Below are positions 9,504 to 19,311 of a stretch of DNA of 64,000 bases, one piece after another. The stretch is from Pseudomonadota bacterium (GTDB taxonomy: Bacteria > Pseudomonadota > Gammaproteobacteria > Burkholderiales > Burkholderiaceae_F). Each line of letters opens with the position of its first letter. Positions within the stretch are counted from its first letter, which is position 1. The stretch lies in assembly GCA_029778535.1 (NCBI GenBank), contig JAKOQB010000057.1, forward strand, positions 86,506 to 150,505, written 5' to 3'. The position numbers were made by a program, and so were the translations under genes. The notes below the pieces were generated by a model, which was not told the DNA's origin, did not search any database, and saw only the letters and a list, made by a program, of their open reading frames with translations.

Positions 9504-10436
9504 ATGAAGAAATGGTTGATCGGCGCGATGGTCGGCTTGATCGCCGCCTCGTTCACACTCGATGCCGACGCGCAGCGCCGGCTCGGCGGCGGCAGGACGC
9601 TTGGCAAGCCGTCGCAGACGCTTCAGCAGCGGCAGGCGACGCCGCCGCAGCAGCAGACGCCGCCCGCGCAGCAGGCCGCGCCCGCACAACAGCCGGCGCC
9701 GGCCGCCGCAGGCACGGCCGCCGCACCGAAGCCCGCCAGCCCGCTGCGGGGCGCGCTGATGGGGTTGGCCGCCGGGCTGGGCCTCGCCGCCCTCGCATCG
9801 TGGCTCGGCTTCGGCGATACGCTGGCGACGATCATGCTGGTCGTGCTCGCCGGCCTGCTGGTGATGACGGTCGTGGGCTATCTGATGCGCCGCTCGGGCG
9901 CGCAGCCCGCGTACCAGGGCGCCGGCAACGACCGCTACCCGCCGCAGCCGCCCGAGGCGATGCCGCGGCCGATCGAACGTACTGCAGTCGAGACGGCGGC
10001 CGCGCGCCCCGGATCGGCGATGGATGAATTCACGCGCGGCGCGACGGCAAACCTCGACCAGCCGTGGGGCATCCCGGCCGGCTTTGACACCGAGTCGTTC
10101 CTCGCCAATGCGAAGAGCTACTTCACCCGGCTGCAGACGGCGTGGGACAGGTCGAACCTCGACGAACTGTCCGAATTCACCACGCACGAGATGTTCACCG
10201 CGCTGACGCACGAGCTGCGGGCGCGCGCAGGCAGCAGCAAGTCCGAGGTGGTGGCGCTGGACGCGAAGCTGCTCGGCATCGAAACCAACGCGACCGAGCA
10301 TCTGGCCAGCGTGCGCTTCACCGGCACGCTGCGCGTCGACGGCGAACTCGAACAGTTCGACGAGGTCTGGAATCTCTCCAAGCCCACCGACGGCAAGACC
10401 GGCTGGCTGCTGGCGGGCATCCAGCAGCTCGCGTAA
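9504..10436 (+). CDS. Tim44-like domain membrane protein
   Basis: 310 aa from ATG 9504, with a GGAG ribosome binding site just upstream. An N-terminal signal/anchor ([17 protein letters not shown]) precedes a low-complexity Gln/Pro/Ala region (about residues 35-78). Then come two adjacent membrane segments (about 80-125) and a C-terminal Tim44/Mba1-type domain (about 185-305) with [17 protein letters not shown] and DEVWNLSKP near its end. Proteins of this type sit in the inner membrane; their role in bacteria is unclear, and their fixed place between ubiE and ubiJ suggests a link with membrane or quinone biogenesis. A strong terminator follows at 10461. Confidence 0.8.
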   Translation: MKKWLIGAMVGLIAASFTLDADAQRRLGGGRTLGKPSQTLQQRQATPPQQQTPPAQQAAPAQQPAPAAAGTAAAPKPASPLRGALMGLAAGLGLAALASWLGFGDTLATIMLVVLAGLLVMTVVGYLMRRSGAQPAYQGAGNDRYPPQPPEAMPRPIERTAVETAAARPGSAMDEFTRGATANLDQPWGIPAGFDTESFLANAKSYFTRLQTAWDRSNLDELSEFTTHEMFTALTHELRARAGSSKSEVVALDAKLLGIETNATEHLASVRFTGTLRVDGELEQFDEVWNLSKPTDGKTGWLLAGIQQLA

Positions 10437-10460
10437 GCGCGGGCCGCATCTGCGACAATC

Positions 10461-10486
10461 ACGGGCGCCTGCGGGCGCCCGTTTTC
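10461..10486 (+). terminator. Intrinsic terminator after the Tim44-like gene
   Basis: Perfect 9-bp stem ACGGGCGCC / GGCGCCCGT with a TGCG loop, followed by TTTC. It lies 24 bp after the Tim44-like stop, so ubiJ-ubiB may have their own promoter or depend on read-through. Confidence 0.7.
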
Positions 10487-10492
10487 ATGGGT

Positions 10493-10518
10493 GTCATTCT
10501 CGCGAACGCGAGAATGAC
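10493..10518. repeat. Short palindromic element (REP-like)
   Basis: Perfect 11-bp inverted repeat GTCATTCTCGC / GCGAGAATGAC with loop GAAC, no T-tract. This GTCATTC(T/C)(C/G)GCGAA form resembles dispersed intergenic palindromes of many proteobacteria. It sits between a terminator and ubiJ. Confidence 0.55.
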
Positions 10519-10538
10519 GCGCGCCCGGAACCATTGCC

Positions 10539-11117
10539 ATGCTGGATCAGTTCGCCTCCGACGCCGCGGTCGCGCTGCTCAATCGCCTGCTCGCGCGCGA
10601 GCGCTGGGCGCGCGATCGGCTGGCACCGTTCGCCGGGCGCGGCGCGCGCATCGAATGCGGGCCGTTCGTCGTGCAGCTCGGCATCCGCGACGGCGGCACG
10701 TTCGAGGCGACTGGCAACGCGCCCGACGTGACGATCTCGATGGACCCGGAGGCGCTGCCGCAGGCGCTGCTCGCGCCGCGCGCGATCATGCGCAACGTTC
10801 GGCTCGACGGCGACGCGGAGTTCGCGCAGGCGCTCTCCTACGTGCTGCAGAACCTGCGGCCGGAGCCGGAGGAAGAGCTGTCGCGCTTCGTCGGCGACGC
10901 GGCCGCGCAGCGCATCGTCGGCTTCCTGCGCGCCGCCTTTGCGCAGGCGCAGGAGGCCGGCGCGCGGCTGGCCACGACCGCGGCGGACTACTTCGTCGCC
11001 GAGAACCCGCTGCTGGTCGCGCGCGCGGAGGCCGACGCGTTCGCGCGCGACGTGGCCGCGCTGCGCGACGACGTCGAGCGCCTGGCCAAGCGCATCGAGA
11101 ACCTCGCCTCGCGCTGA
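10539..11117 (+). CDS. ubiJ: Ubiquinone biosynthesis accessory factor UbiJ (SCP2 domain)
   Basis: 192 aa. The N-terminal SCP2 sterol-carrier-like domain (about 15-110) binds lipid: [18 protein letters not shown], then LGIRDGG and the strand [18 protein letters not shown]-terminal amphipathic helix with heptads ([19 protein letters not shown]) ends the protein. UbiJ scaffolds the soluble Ubi complex with UbiK and binds the quinone intermediates. It sits between ubiE and ubiB as in most gammaproteobacteria and betaproteobacteria. The stop overlaps the ubiB start by one base (TGATG). Confidence 0.9.
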   Translation: MLDQFASDAAVALLNRLLARERWARDRLAPFAGRGARIECGPFVVQLGIRDGGTFEATGNAPDVTISMDPEALPQALLAPRAIMRNVRLDGDAEFAQALSYVLQNLRPEPEEELSRFVGDAAAQRIVGFLRAAFAQAQEAGARLATTAADYFVAENPLLVARAEADAFARDVAALRDDVERLAKRIENLASR

Positions 11118-12685
11118 TGCGCATCTTCCGGCTGCTGCGCATCCTGTGGGCCGTCTTCCGCTTCGGACTGGACGAGATCGTCCTGTCGAGCCTGAAGAGC
11201 CCGTCGCTGCAGTACCTGGTTCGCATCGTCACGTTCGGCCGCCGGCTGCACGAGCCGCGCGGCGTGCGGCTGCGGCGTGCGCTCGAAGACCTTGGTCCGA
11301 TCTTCGTCAAGTTTGGGCAGGTTCTGTCCACGCGGCGCGACTTGCTGCCGGTCGACATCGCCGACGAGCTGGCCCGACTGCAGGACAAGGTGCCGCCGTT
11401 CGACTCCGACCTCGCGGTGCGCGAGATCGAGCGTGGGCTTGGCCGCAAGCTCGACGACCTGTTCTCGCAGTTCGATCGAGCGCCGGTGGCGAGCGCGTCG
11501 ATCGCGCAGGTGCACTTCGCGCGGCTCAAGGGCGGCGCGCACGACGGCCGTCCCGTCGCGGTCAAGGTGCTGCGCCCCGGCATGCGCACGGCGATCGACA
11601 AGGATCTGGCGCTGCTCGAAGTCGGCGCGGCGCTGGTAGAAAAGCTTTGGCGCGACGGCAAGAGGCTGCGGCCGCGCGCGGTGGTCGCCGAGTTCGACAA
11701 GTACCTGCACGACGAACTGGACCTGATGCGCGAGGCGGCCAACGCCTCGCAGTTGCGGCGCAACTTTGCCGACTCGCGCCAGTTGCGCGTGCCGGAGATG
11801 ATCTGGGACTACTGCTGCCAGAACGTGATCGTGATGGAGCGCATGGGCGGCATACCCGTGAGCCAGGTCGACCGGCTGCGCGCCGCCGGCATCGACATCA
11901 AGAAGCTGTCGGCCGACGCGGTCGAGGTGTTCTTCACACAGGCGCTGCGCGACGGCTTTTTCCACGCCGACATGCACCCCGGCAACATCTACGTCGGCGA
12001 TTCGGGCGCGGACTTCGGCCGCTGGATCGCGCTCGACTTCGGCATCGTCGGCACGCTGTCGGACAGCGACAAGAACTACCTGGCGCAGAACTTCCTCGCG
12101 TTCTTCCGCCGCGACTACAAGCGCGTCGCCGAGCTGCACGTCGAAAGCGGCTGGGTGCCCGCCGCCACGCGCGTCGACGAACTGGAAAGCGCGATCCGCG
12201 CGGTGTGCGAGCCGATCTTCGACCGGCCGCTGAAGGACATCTCGTTCGCGCAGGTGCTGCTGCGCCTGTTCGAGGCCAGCCGCCGCTTCAACGTCGAAGT
12301 GCAGCCGCAGCTCGTGCTGCTGCAGAAGACGTTGCTGAACATCGAGGGGCTCGGCCGCCAGCTCGACCCCGACCTCGACCTGTGGAAGACGGCCAAGCCG
12401 TTCCTCGAGCGCTGGATGCAGACACAGGTCGGTTTCAAGGGGCTGGAGGAGAAGCTGCGGCACGAGGCGGCGCAGTGGAGCCATCTGCTGCCGCAATTGC
12501 CGCGGCTGATGCATCAGGCGCTGACCGACAGCTCGCATCACGACCGCATGTATGCCGAGCTGCGCGCGCTGCGACAGGAGACGCAGCGGCGCAACCGTCT
12601 GCTCCTGATCGGCGTCACCTGCCTGGCGGCGTTCGCGCTGATGCTCGCGTGGAGTTTCTTCGGTTTCCGGCTTCCGGGACGATGA
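11117..12685 (+). CDS. ubiB: Ubiquinone biosynthesis regulatory kinase-like UbiB
   Basis: 522 aa, typical of the ABC1/ADCK/UbiB family. Signatures include the [20 protein letters not shown] stretch (KxGQ-type motif near residues 58-77), the lysine in [21 protein letters not shown] and ALDFGIVG (DFG metal-binding). A C-terminal hydrophobic pair of segments (about residues 492-516) anchors it to the inner membrane. UbiB proteins are atypical ATPases that help extract quinone intermediates from the membrane. The start overlaps ubiJ and the stop overlaps the next gene by four bases, so all three are likely cotranslated. Confidence 0.94.
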   Translation: MRIFRLLRILWAVFRFGLDEIVLSSLKSPSLQYLVRIVTFGRRLHEPRGVRLRRALEDLGPIFVKFGQVLSTRRDLLPVDIADELARLQDKVPPFDSDLAVREIERGLGRKLDDLFSQFDRAPVASASIAQVHFARLKGGAHDGRPVAVKVLRPGMRTAIDKDLALLEVGAALVEKLWRDGKRLRPRAVVAEFDKYLHDELDLMREAANASQLRRNFADSRQLRVPEMIWDYCCQNVIVMERMGGIPVSQVDRLRAAGIDIKKLSADAVEVFFTQALRDGFFHADMHPGNIYVGDSGADFGRWIALDFGIVGTLSDSDKNYLAQNFLAFFRRDYKRVAELHVESGWVPAATRVDELESAIRAVCEPIFDRPLKDISFAQVLLRLFEASRRFNVEVQPQLVLLQKTLLNIEGLGRQLDPDLDLWKTAKPFLERWMQTQVGFKGLEEKLRHEAAQWSHLLPQLPRLMHQALTDSSHHDRMYAELRALRQETQRRNRLLLIGVTCLAAFALMLAWSFFGFRLPGR

Positions 12686-14637
12686 GAGCGATCCGGCGCA
12701 GCGTGCTGGCGGCCGTCGTCGTCATCGCCGGCTGCGGCGGCGGCGGCAGCGCGCCCGCGCCCACGCCACCGCTGGTCTGTGCCGATTCCGCAGCGGTCTT
12801 CTCCACCTACGCCGATGCGTCGATCGCGGTCGGCAAGGCGGCCGGCGCCGTGATCGCCGCTTGCAACGGCCCGCTCGCCGACGTGCGCTGGACACAGACC
12901 GCCGGGCCGGCGGTGACGCTGATCTCCGATCGAGCGCAGGCGATCAGCTTCGAACCGCCTTCGGCCGGCACGTACTCGTTCCGGGTCGACTTCATCGATG
13001 CGACCGGCACCGCGCGCGCGACCGGCGTGACCGTCAACGCGACGCCGCCGTCCGCGGATGCGCAGGTCGTCGCGCGCGCCGACCAGGCGGTGCGCAAGGG
13101 CGGCACGGTGTCGCTGCGCGCGTGGCCGCCGGCCGGCGCGGGCGAGCAGACGAGCTGGCAGCAGCTCGACGGCCCGGCCGCGACGCTCGATACCTCGGAC
13201 CCGGATCGGATCATCTTCACCGCGCCCGAAGTCGCGCGCGACACGGCGCTGCGCTTCCGCGTCACGCGCCGGACCGCGAGCGGCGGCACCGACAGCGACG
13301 ACGTGCTGGTGCTGGTCGAGAACTATGCACAGGCGCCGGCCGGCAACGCCGCGTACGTCTTCAGCGGTTCGCACGTTTCGCGCGTGCATCCGTACCGCAG
13401 CGCGGGCCCGTACGCGAACGTGCTCGTGCGCTGCGTGTATGACGCCGGCCTGCAGAGCGGCGGCGCGGGCAAGAACCTGTGCCCGCTGTCGCAGCTGCCG
13501 TTGCTGGCGCAGGAAACGGGCAGCGCGCTGCCGACGATCGAGCAGGTGATGAGCCGGGTGCTGGTGTCGCACGACTGGATGGGCGAGGTGTTCGAGCGCT
13601 ATCTCGCCAGCGACGACCCCAACGGCGACATCCGCCGGCTGCTGAACGGCGTGACCGCGATCGTGATCGGCGCCCACGTGAGGCCCTCCTTCTACAACCC
13701 CGCCACCGCGGCGATCCACCTCGATGCGGAAAACTTCTGGCTCACGCCCGCGCAGCGCGACGTGATCGACGAGGCGCCCGACTTCCGCATCGACTTCGCG
13801 CGCGACCTGAACTACGGCACGCTGTGGCGCTACACGCTGAACGACGCGTCGATCTTTCTGCCGTTTCCGGTCGACCGCCGGCTGTCGCGCGATCTGTCCT
13901 CCCTGCAGTTCGAAGCGAACTGGCTGCTGTATCACGAGCTGGGCCACAGTGCCGACTTCATACCGCCCGCGGTGCGCGGCGCGCTGAACAGCGCGCTTTC
14001 CGCGTGGGACAACGCCGCGCCGCGCTATGCAGCGCGCCAGTTGCCGTCGGACCGGTTGCAGGCGAGCCTGCCGCTGACCTCGCAGCCGATGTTCGCGCTG
14101 GGCCGGGTGAAATTCTGGGGCGAAATCGCCGATGCGACCCAGCGCGCCTACATGCCCGCCGACGTGACCGGCTTCTTCCTCACCGACGCCGCGACCGACG
14201 ACTATGCATACTCGATCAGCACGCCCGGAGCCACGCCGCGCGAGGACGCGGCGCTGCTGTTCGAGGAGTTCATGGTGGTGCGCAACCTCGGCGCGCGGCG
14301 CGACTTCGCCATCACGACCAGGATTCTCCCCGACTCTACGTCGAAGACGATCGTCGTGAATTGGGGCCAGCGCGGACGCGTCGGCGATGCGTTGGTCAAG
14401 CCGCGCGCGAAACAGATCGTGTTGGCGTTCGCGCCGTGGATCGACGCGGCGCAGGTCGACGCACTGGCCGCCCCACTTCCGATGCGTGCCGGCCAGAGCT
14501 GGGCGGACAACCTCGTGCTCGGCACGGCCGCGCCGGGCGCGCGCGCGCTGCGCACGCCGATCGATCCGCGCGGCGACGCCTATCTGCTGCAGCGGGCGCT
14601 GCGCCGGCCGGGTGCGGGCGTCGTCCCATCGCGGTGA
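12682..14637 (+). CDS. Lipoprotein with PKD-like repeats and HExxH zinc-protease motif
   Basis: 651 aa. The signal peptide ends in a lipobox (IAGC, lipidated Cys18), followed by a Gly/Pro-rich linker. Residues about 30-220 form two Ig/PKD-like modules of the kind with W.Q..GP....L.......I.F.AP. The C-terminal half holds HELGH at 418-422, a zincin signature with two histidines and the catalytic Glu; the LFEEF segment further on could provide the third ligand. It is likely an exported, membrane-anchored metallopeptidase of the M60/enhancin-like kind, though no named family was recognised with certainty. It overlaps ubiB by four bases (ATGA), which is unexpected for an extracytoplasmic protein. 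Confidence 0.7.
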   Translation: MRAIRRSVLAAVVVIAGCGGGGSAPAPTPPLVCADSAAVFSTYADASIAVGKAAGAVIAACNGPLADVRWTQTAGPAVTLISDRAQAISFEPPSAGTYSFRVDFIDATGTARATGVTVNATPPSADAQVVARADQAVRKGGTVSLRAWPPAGAGEQTSWQQLDGPAATLDTSDPDRIIFTAPEVARDTALRFRVTRRTASGGTDSDDVLVLVENYAQAPAGNAAYVFSGSHVSRVHPYRSAGPYANVLVRCVYDAGLQSGGAGKNLCPLSQLPLLAQETGSALPTIEQVMSRVLVSHDWMGEVFERYLASDDPNGDIRRLLNGVTAIVIGAHVRPSFYNPATAAIHLDAENFWLTPAQRDVIDEAPDFRIDFARDLNYGTLWRYTLNDASIFLPFPVDRRLSRDLSSLQFEANWLLYHELGHSADFIPPAVRGALNSALSAWDNAAPRYAARQLPSDRLQASLPLTSQPMFALGRVKFWGEIADATQRAYMPADVTGFFLTDAATDDYAYSISTPGATPREDAALLFEEFMVVRNLGARRDFAITTRILPDSTSKTIVVNWGQRGRVGDALVKPRAKQIVLAFAPWIDAAQVDALAAPLPMRAGQSWADNLVLGTAAPGARALRTPIDPRGDAYLLQRALRRPGAGVVPSR

Positions 14638-14648
14638 TCGGCGCGACG

Positions 14649-15284
14649 ATGAGCGACTTCAAGACACGTGACCCGGCACGGCCCGAGTTCTGGGACGAGC
14701 GCTTCACCGCCGGCTACACGCCGTGGGAGGCGCGCGGCGTGCCGCCGGCGCTTGTGCGTTTCGTCGCGGCACATGGCTCGGCGCTCGGCCGACGCGTGCT
14801 GGTGCCGGGTTGCGGCGCGGCCTACGAAGCGGCGCTGCTCGACGCGGCCGGCTTCGACGTGCTGGCGATCGACTATTCGGCGGCGGCGATCGAGCGCGCG
14901 CGGGCGGCGCTGCCGGCCGACGTTGCGGCGCGTGTGCTGCGGCAGGCGGATTTCTTCGCGTTCGACGCGGTGCAGTTCGACTGGATCTACGAGCGTGCCT
15001 TCCTCGCGGCGCTGCCGCCTTCGCTGTGGCCGTCCTGGGCGGCGCGCGTGGCCGACCTGTTGGTGCCGGGCGGCGTTCTGGCCGGGTTCTTCTTCCTCGA
15101 CGACGCGGTCGCCGAGCCGCGGCGCGGACCGCCGTTTGCCGCCCGCCGCGCGGAACTCGACGCGCTGCTGCACGGCTTTCGCTGCGAGGAGGCCGCCGCG
15201 ATTGCGCAAGATCAATCGGCCGCGGTGTTCGCCGGCCGCGAGCACTGGATCACATGGCGTTGGAGCGGTCGCGCTGCCGCATAA
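14649..15284 (+). CDS. TPMT-family SAM-dependent methyltransferase
   Basis: 211 aa. PEFWDERFTAGYTPWEARGVP at the N-terminus, SAM-binding VLVPGCGAAYEAALL near residues 51-65, and DWIYERAFLAALPP later are the marks of the thiopurine methyltransferase-like family (TPMT Pfam). Such bacterial enzymes methylate thiols, halides, selenium or tellurium compounds; the substrate cannot be told here. It begins 11 bp after the metalloprotease-like gene and ends 22 bp before potA, so it may be part of either unit. Confidence 0.82.
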   Translation: MSDFKTRDPARPEFWDERFTAGYTPWEARGVPPALVRFVAAHGSALGRRVLVPGCGAAYEAALLDAAGFDVLAIDYSAAAIERARAALPADVAARVLRQADFFAFDAVQFDWIYERAFLAALPPSLWPSWAARVADLLVPGGVLAGFFFLDDAVAEPRRGPPFAARRAELDALLHGFRCEEAAAIAQDQSAAVFAGREHWITWRWSGRAAA

Positions 15285-15306
15285 TCGCGCCTGCCCGCGA
15301 CCCGCC

Positions 15307-16395
15307 ATGGCCCTGCTCGAAATCCAGAACGTCACCCGCCGCTTCGGCTCGATGACCGCGGTCGACGGCGTGTCGCTGTCGATCGAGGCGGGCGAGTTCT
15401 TCACGCTGCTCGGGCCGTCGGGCTGCGGCAAGACCACGCTGCTGCGGATGATCGCCGGCTTCGATGCGCCCGACGGGGGTCGCATCGTGCTCGACGGCAA
15501 GGATCTCACCGGAGTGCCGCCCGAGCGCCGCAACGTGCGCACCGTGTTCCAGAGCTACGCGCTGTTTCCCCACATGACGGTGGCGGCCAACGTCGCGTTT
15601 CCGCTGAAGATGGCGAACACGCCGGCCGCGGAGCTCGACGCCAAGGTGCGCGAGTCGCTGAAGAACGTTCAGCTCGACACGCTGGCGACGCGCTTTCCGC
15701 ACGAGCTGTCCGGCGGGCAGAAACAGCGCGTCGCGATCGCGCGCGCTCTGGTCACGCATCCGGCGCTGATGCTGCTCGACGAGCCGCTCGCCGCGCTCGA
15801 CGCCAAGCTGCGCGAGCAGATGCAGATCGAGCTGATCAACCTGCAGAAGGAAGTCGGCATCACGTTCGTGTACGTGACGCATGATCAGGGCGAGGCGCTC
15901 GCGCTGTCGCACCGGATCGCGGTGATGAACCAGGGCCGCATCGAGCAGCTCGACGAGCCGTCCAGGATCTACTCGTATCCGAAGAACCGCTTCGTCGCCG
16001 ACTTCATCGGCCAGTGCAACATCCTGGAGGCGACCGTGCGCAAGCGCGACGGCGAGGTGGCCGAGCTCGATCTGCCCGGCGTCGGTCCGGCGCGCGCACT
16101 GATCGACGCGGCGCTCGCCAGCGGCGCCCGCGGCGCGCTCGCGCTGCGGCCGGAGAAGGTGACGATCAATCCGAGCGGCCAGCCGAAGACCGACGGCGAC
16201 AATCACCTGTCCGGCACGGTGACCGACTTTCTGTACCTAGGCGACGTGACGATCTACCGCGTCGCGCTCGCGTCTGGGCAGAAGATCGAGGCGATGCGCG
16301 CGAACGCCGAGGCGGGGCGCGCGCGCTTCTTCGAGGTCGGCGACGCGGTCGACGTCGCCTGGCAGGTCGGCGCCGGCCATTTCCTGGTCGACTGA
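15307..16395 (+). CDS. potA: Spermidine/putrescine ABC transporter ATP-binding protein
   Basis: 362 aa. Walker A GPSGCGKTT at 36-44, Q-loop VFQSYALFPH, ABC signature LSGGQKQR near 137, Walker B LMLLDEPLAALD and the switch His in VTHDQGEAL are all intact. The C-terminal region from about 240 is a TOBE domain with ALRPEKV, as in PotA-type importers. It energises uptake of polyamines with PotB, PotC and PotD encoded directly downstream (1-bp gap to potB). An AGG or GGAG site is not obvious upstream, but the ATG at 15307 gives the canonical N-terminus. Confidence 0.92.
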   Translation: MALLEIQNVTRRFGSMTAVDGVSLSIEAGEFFTLLGPSGCGKTTLLRMIAGFDAPDGGRIVLDGKDLTGVPPERRNVRTVFQSYALFPHMTVAANVAFPLKMANTPAAELDAKVRESLKNVQLDTLATRFPHELSGGQKQRVAIARALVTHPALMLLDEPLAALDAKLREQMQIELINLQKEVGITFVYVTHDQGEALALSHRIAVMNQGRIEQLDEPSRIYSYPKNRFVADFIGQCNILEATVRKRDGEVAELDLPGVGPARALIDAALASGARGALALRPEKVTINPSGQPKTDGDNHLSGTVTDFLYLGDVTIYRVALASGQKIEAMRANAEAGRARFFEVGDAVDVAWQVGAGHFLVD

Positions 16396-16396
16396 C

Positions 16397-17275
16397 GTGG
16401 CCACCTCGGAGCGCGGCAAGTGGCTGGTGGGCGGACCTCCGCTCCTTTATCTGATCGTCTTCTTCGCGATCCCGAGCCTGCTGATGGTGGTCGCGAGCTT
16501 GCGCGCGCCGGGGGAGTTCGGCGGGCTGGCGCCACTCGTGGCCGACAGCGGCAAGCTGAACCTGACGCTGGCGAGCTATGCGCGCTTCTTCGCGAGCCCG
16601 ATCTACCTGGAGCTGTTCGTCAAGTCGCTCGCGTACGCGCTCGCGACGACCGCGCTGTGTCTGGCGATCGCGTATCCGCTGTCGATGCTGATCGCCGCCA
16701 GCGCGAAGAAGTACCGCGACCTGCTGCTGCTGCTGGTGATCCTGCCGTTCTGGAGCAACTTCCTGATCCGCGTGTATGCGTGGATGATCATCCTCGGCCC
16801 GGAGTGGGCGCTGGCGCGGATCGTCAACGGCGTGCTCGGCCTCGTCGGCGCCGGGCCGGTGACGCTGATGTTCTCGCCGTTCGCGGTCATCGTCGTGCTC
16901 GTCTACGTGCACCTGCCCTTCATGGTGCTGCCGCTGTACGCGAACCTGGAGAAGCACGACCCCGCGCTGCTCGACGCTGCGCAGGACCTGGGCGCGCGGC
17001 CGTGGCAGCGCTTCCGGCATGTGACCTGGCCGCTGTCGCTGCCGGGGGTGATCGCGGGCGCCGCACTGGTGTTCATCCCCGCGTTCGGCATATTCGCGGT
17101 GCCGGACCTGGTCGGCGGCACCGACGGCATCATGATCGGCAACGTGATCAAGCAGCAGTTCCTCGAGACGCGCGACTGGCCGTTCGGCTCGGTGCTGTCG
17201 ATCGTGCTGACGGTCGTGGCGCTGGCGATCACGGCGCTGGCGGCGCTCGCCGCGCGGCCGCGCCGCAGCGTATGA
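16397..17275 (+). CDS. potB: Spermidine/putrescine ABC transporter permease PotB
   Basis: 292 aa with a GTG start one base after potA. Six predicted membrane segments; the first is LLYLIVFFAIPSLLMVV. The EAA-type loop that contacts PotA reads LLDAAQDLGARPWQRFRHVTWPLSLPG (near residues 193-219, here in two halves). PotB and PotC form the inner-membrane channel of the polyamine importer. The stop overlaps the potC start (ATGA). Confidence 0.92.
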   Translation: MATSERGKWLVGGPPLLYLIVFFAIPSLLMVVASLRAPGEFGGLAPLVADSGKLNLTLASYARFFASPIYLELFVKSLAYALATTALCLAIAYPLSMLIAASAKKYRDLLLLLVILPFWSNFLIRVYAWMIILGPEWALARIVNGVLGLVGAGPVTLMFSPFAVIVVLVYVHLPFMVLPLYANLEKHDPALLDAAQDLGARPWQRFRHVTWPLSLPGVIAGAALVFIPAFGIFAVPDLVGGTDGIMIGNVIKQQFLETRDWPFGSVLSIVLTVVALAITALAALAARPRRSV

Positions 17276-18051
17276 ACCGCCGCATCCCCGCCTGGATGTG
17301 GGCGTGCGCGGCCGCCGCGTACCTGTTCCTGTACGCGCCGCTCGCCGTGGTGGTCGTGTTTTCGTTCAACGACAGCAAACTGAACGCGCAGTGGGTCGGT
17401 TTCACGACCGCGTGGTACGTGAAACTCGTCCACAACGAGGAAATGATGGTGGCGGCGCGCAACTCGCTCGTGATCGCGCTCGTCGCGTCGCTCGCGTCGA
17501 CCGTGCTCGGAACGATGGCGGGCTTCGCGATGCACCGGTACCGGACGCGCGTGCTGCCGGTGCTGGTGCTGGCGCCGATCGCGATCCCGGAGATCCTGAT
17601 GGGCGTGGCGCTGCTGATGTTCTTCGTGATGATCAATCTGACGCTCGGGCTGGTGTCGATCACGCTCGCGCACATCGCGTTCTGCATCGGCTACGTGGCG
17701 ATCGTCGTGCGCGCGCGGCTCGCGGGCATGGACGAGAGCCTGGTCGAGGCGGCGCGCGACTGCGGCGCCTCGGCGCCGGCGGCGTTCCGCTACGTGACGC
17801 TGCCGCTGATCATGCCCGGCGTGATCGCGGGCGCGCTGATGGCGTTCACGCTGTCGATCGACGACTTCGTGATTACGTTCTTCACCGCCGGCGCGTCGGC
17901 CTCCACGCTGCCGCTGCAGATCTATTCGATGGTCAAGATCGCGGTGACGCCCGAGGTCAACGCGATCTCGACGCTGCTGCTGGCGCTGACGCTCGCGCTG
18001 ATCACGCTGGCGACCAAGTTCGTTCCCGGGCTGCTGCGCCTGAACCGCTAA
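17272..18051 (+). CDS. potC: Spermidine/putrescine ABC transporter permease PotC
   Basis: 259 aa with six membrane segments. The EAA loop is VEAARDCGASAPAAFRYVTLP followed by LIMPGVIAGAL, and FTLSIDDFVITFF is the typical PotC C-terminal stretch. It pairs with PotB. Coupled to potB by a four-base overlap, followed 23 bp later by potD. Confidence 0.93.
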   Translation: MNRRIPAWMWACAAAAYLFLYAPLAVVVVFSFNDSKLNAQWVGFTTAWYVKLVHNEEMMVAARNSLVIALVASLASTVLGTMAGFAMHRYRTRVLPVLVLAPIAIPEILMGVALLMFFVMINLTLGLVSITLAHIAFCIGYVAIVVRARLAGMDESLVEAARDCGASAPAAFRYVTLPLIMPGVIAGALMAFTLSIDDFVITFFTAGASASTLPLQIYSMVKIAVTPEVNAISTLLLALTLALITLATKFVPGLLRLNR

Positions 18052-18074
18052 TCACCTCTGGCAAGGAGAACAAG

Positions 18075-19217
18075 ATGATCGTGCGTGACCTGCTGCGCCT
18101 GGCGCTCGTGCTCGCGGCCGTGTCGCTGGTGTCGGCGTGCGGCAAGAAGGAGGAGGCGACGCCCGCCAAGGCCGAGGCGCAGGCGCAGCCCGAGGCCGCC
18201 GCTGCCAGGCCGACCGGGACGCTGAACCTGTACAACTGGAACGACTACATCGCGCCGGAGACGATCGAGCGCTTCGAGAAGGAATTCAACGCCAAGGTCG
18301 TGCAGACCTACTTCTCCGACAACGACGAGATGCTGGCCAAGCTCGCCGCGGGCGCGACCGGCTACGACATCATCGTGCCGACCAGCAACGCGATGGAGCT
18401 GCTGATCAAGAAGGGCGATCTGCAGCCGCTCGACCACGCGCTGCTGCCGAACCTGAAGAACCTCCGGCCGGAGTTCCTGAACACGCCGTTTGATCCCGGC
18501 AACAAGTATTCGGTGCCGTACGCGTACTCGACCACGATCATCGGCTACAACGACAGGCACATGAAGGAGCTCGGCCTCGATCCGAAGGGCTGGGAGGCGA
18601 TCTTCGACACGAACATCGCCTGCCGCGTGAAGGGCAAGCTGACCGTGCTCGACTCGCCCGACGAGGTCTTCTCCGCGGCGTTCATCTACCTCGGCATCGA
18701 CCCGAACACGACCAGCGCCGACGACTACAGGAAGGCGGCCGAGACGATCCGCAAGGCCAAGCCGTGCTGGGCCGCGTTCAACTCCTCCTCGTACATCAAG
18801 GAGCTGACCGCCGGCAACATCTGGCTCGCGCTCGGCTACTCGACCGACATGTTCCAGGCCAACCGCAACGCGCAGGAAGCCAGGCAGGACTTCCGCATCG
18901 TGTCGGTGCTGCCGGCGCAGGGCGCGGTGCTGTCGGTCGACAACATGGTGATCCACAAGTCGGCGCCGCACGTGCCGCTGGCGCACGCGTTCATCAACTT
19001 CATGCTCGAAGGCAGGAACAGCGCGGAGCTGTCGAACCTGATCGGCTCCGGCAACCCCAATCAGGCCGCGATGCAGTACATCAAGCCGGAGGTGAAGTCG
19101 AACGTCGCGGTGTTCCCCGACGCCGAGAGCCTGAAGAAGCTGCACCAGTTGCGGCTGTTGTCGGCGGAGCTGCGGCAGTTGCGCGGGCAGCTCTGGACCG
19201 AGATCAAGATCCGGTGA
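18075..19217 (+). CDS. potD: Polyamine-binding lipoprotein PotD/PotF-like
   Basis: 380 aa, with a good AAGGAG site 8 bp before the ATG. Lipobox VSAC with Cys22 indicates a lipid-anchored binding protein rather than the soluble periplasmic form of E. coli. A charged linker (about 23-45) precedes the SBP fold, which opens with LNLYNWNDYIAPETIERFEKE and includes YDIIVPTSNAMELLIKKGDLQ. The acidic DNDEM region resembles polyamine-binding sites of PotD/PotF. It captures putrescine or spermidine and delivers it to PotBC. Confidence 0.9.
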   Translation: MIVRDLLRLALVLAAVSLVSACGKKEEATPAKAEAQAQPEAAAARPTGTLNLYNWNDYIAPETIERFEKEFNAKVVQTYFSDNDEMLAKLAAGATGYDIIVPTSNAMELLIKKGDLQPLDHALLPNLKNLRPEFLNTPFDPGNKYSVPYAYSTTIIGYNDRHMKELGLDPKGWEAIFDTNIACRVKGKLTVLDSPDEVFSAAFIYLGIDPNTTSADDYRKAAETIRKAKPCWAAFNSSSYIKELTAGNIWLALGYSTDMFQANRNAQEARQDFRIVSVLPAQGAVLSVDNMVIHKSAPHVPLAHAFINFMLEGRNSAELSNLIGSGNPNQAAMQYIKPEVKSNVAVFPDAESLKKLHQLRLLSAELRQLRGQLWTEIKIR

Positions 19218-19276
19218 CAGTGCGCTCACATGTCATTGCCGCGCACGCGGAAATCCGGTTCACGATTGCCGGCCGG

Positions 19277-19296
19277 GTGCCCGCTGCCGCGGGCAC
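19277..19296. terminator. Hairpin between convergent potD and lipoprotein gene
   Basis: Perfect 8-bp stem GTGCCCGC / GCGGGCAC with loop TGCC in the gap between the two stop codons. There is no T-tract on either side, so it may be a weak or Rho-assisted bidirectional terminator. Confidence 0.4.
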
Positions 19297-19311
19297 GACA
19301 CCGGCGCAGCG

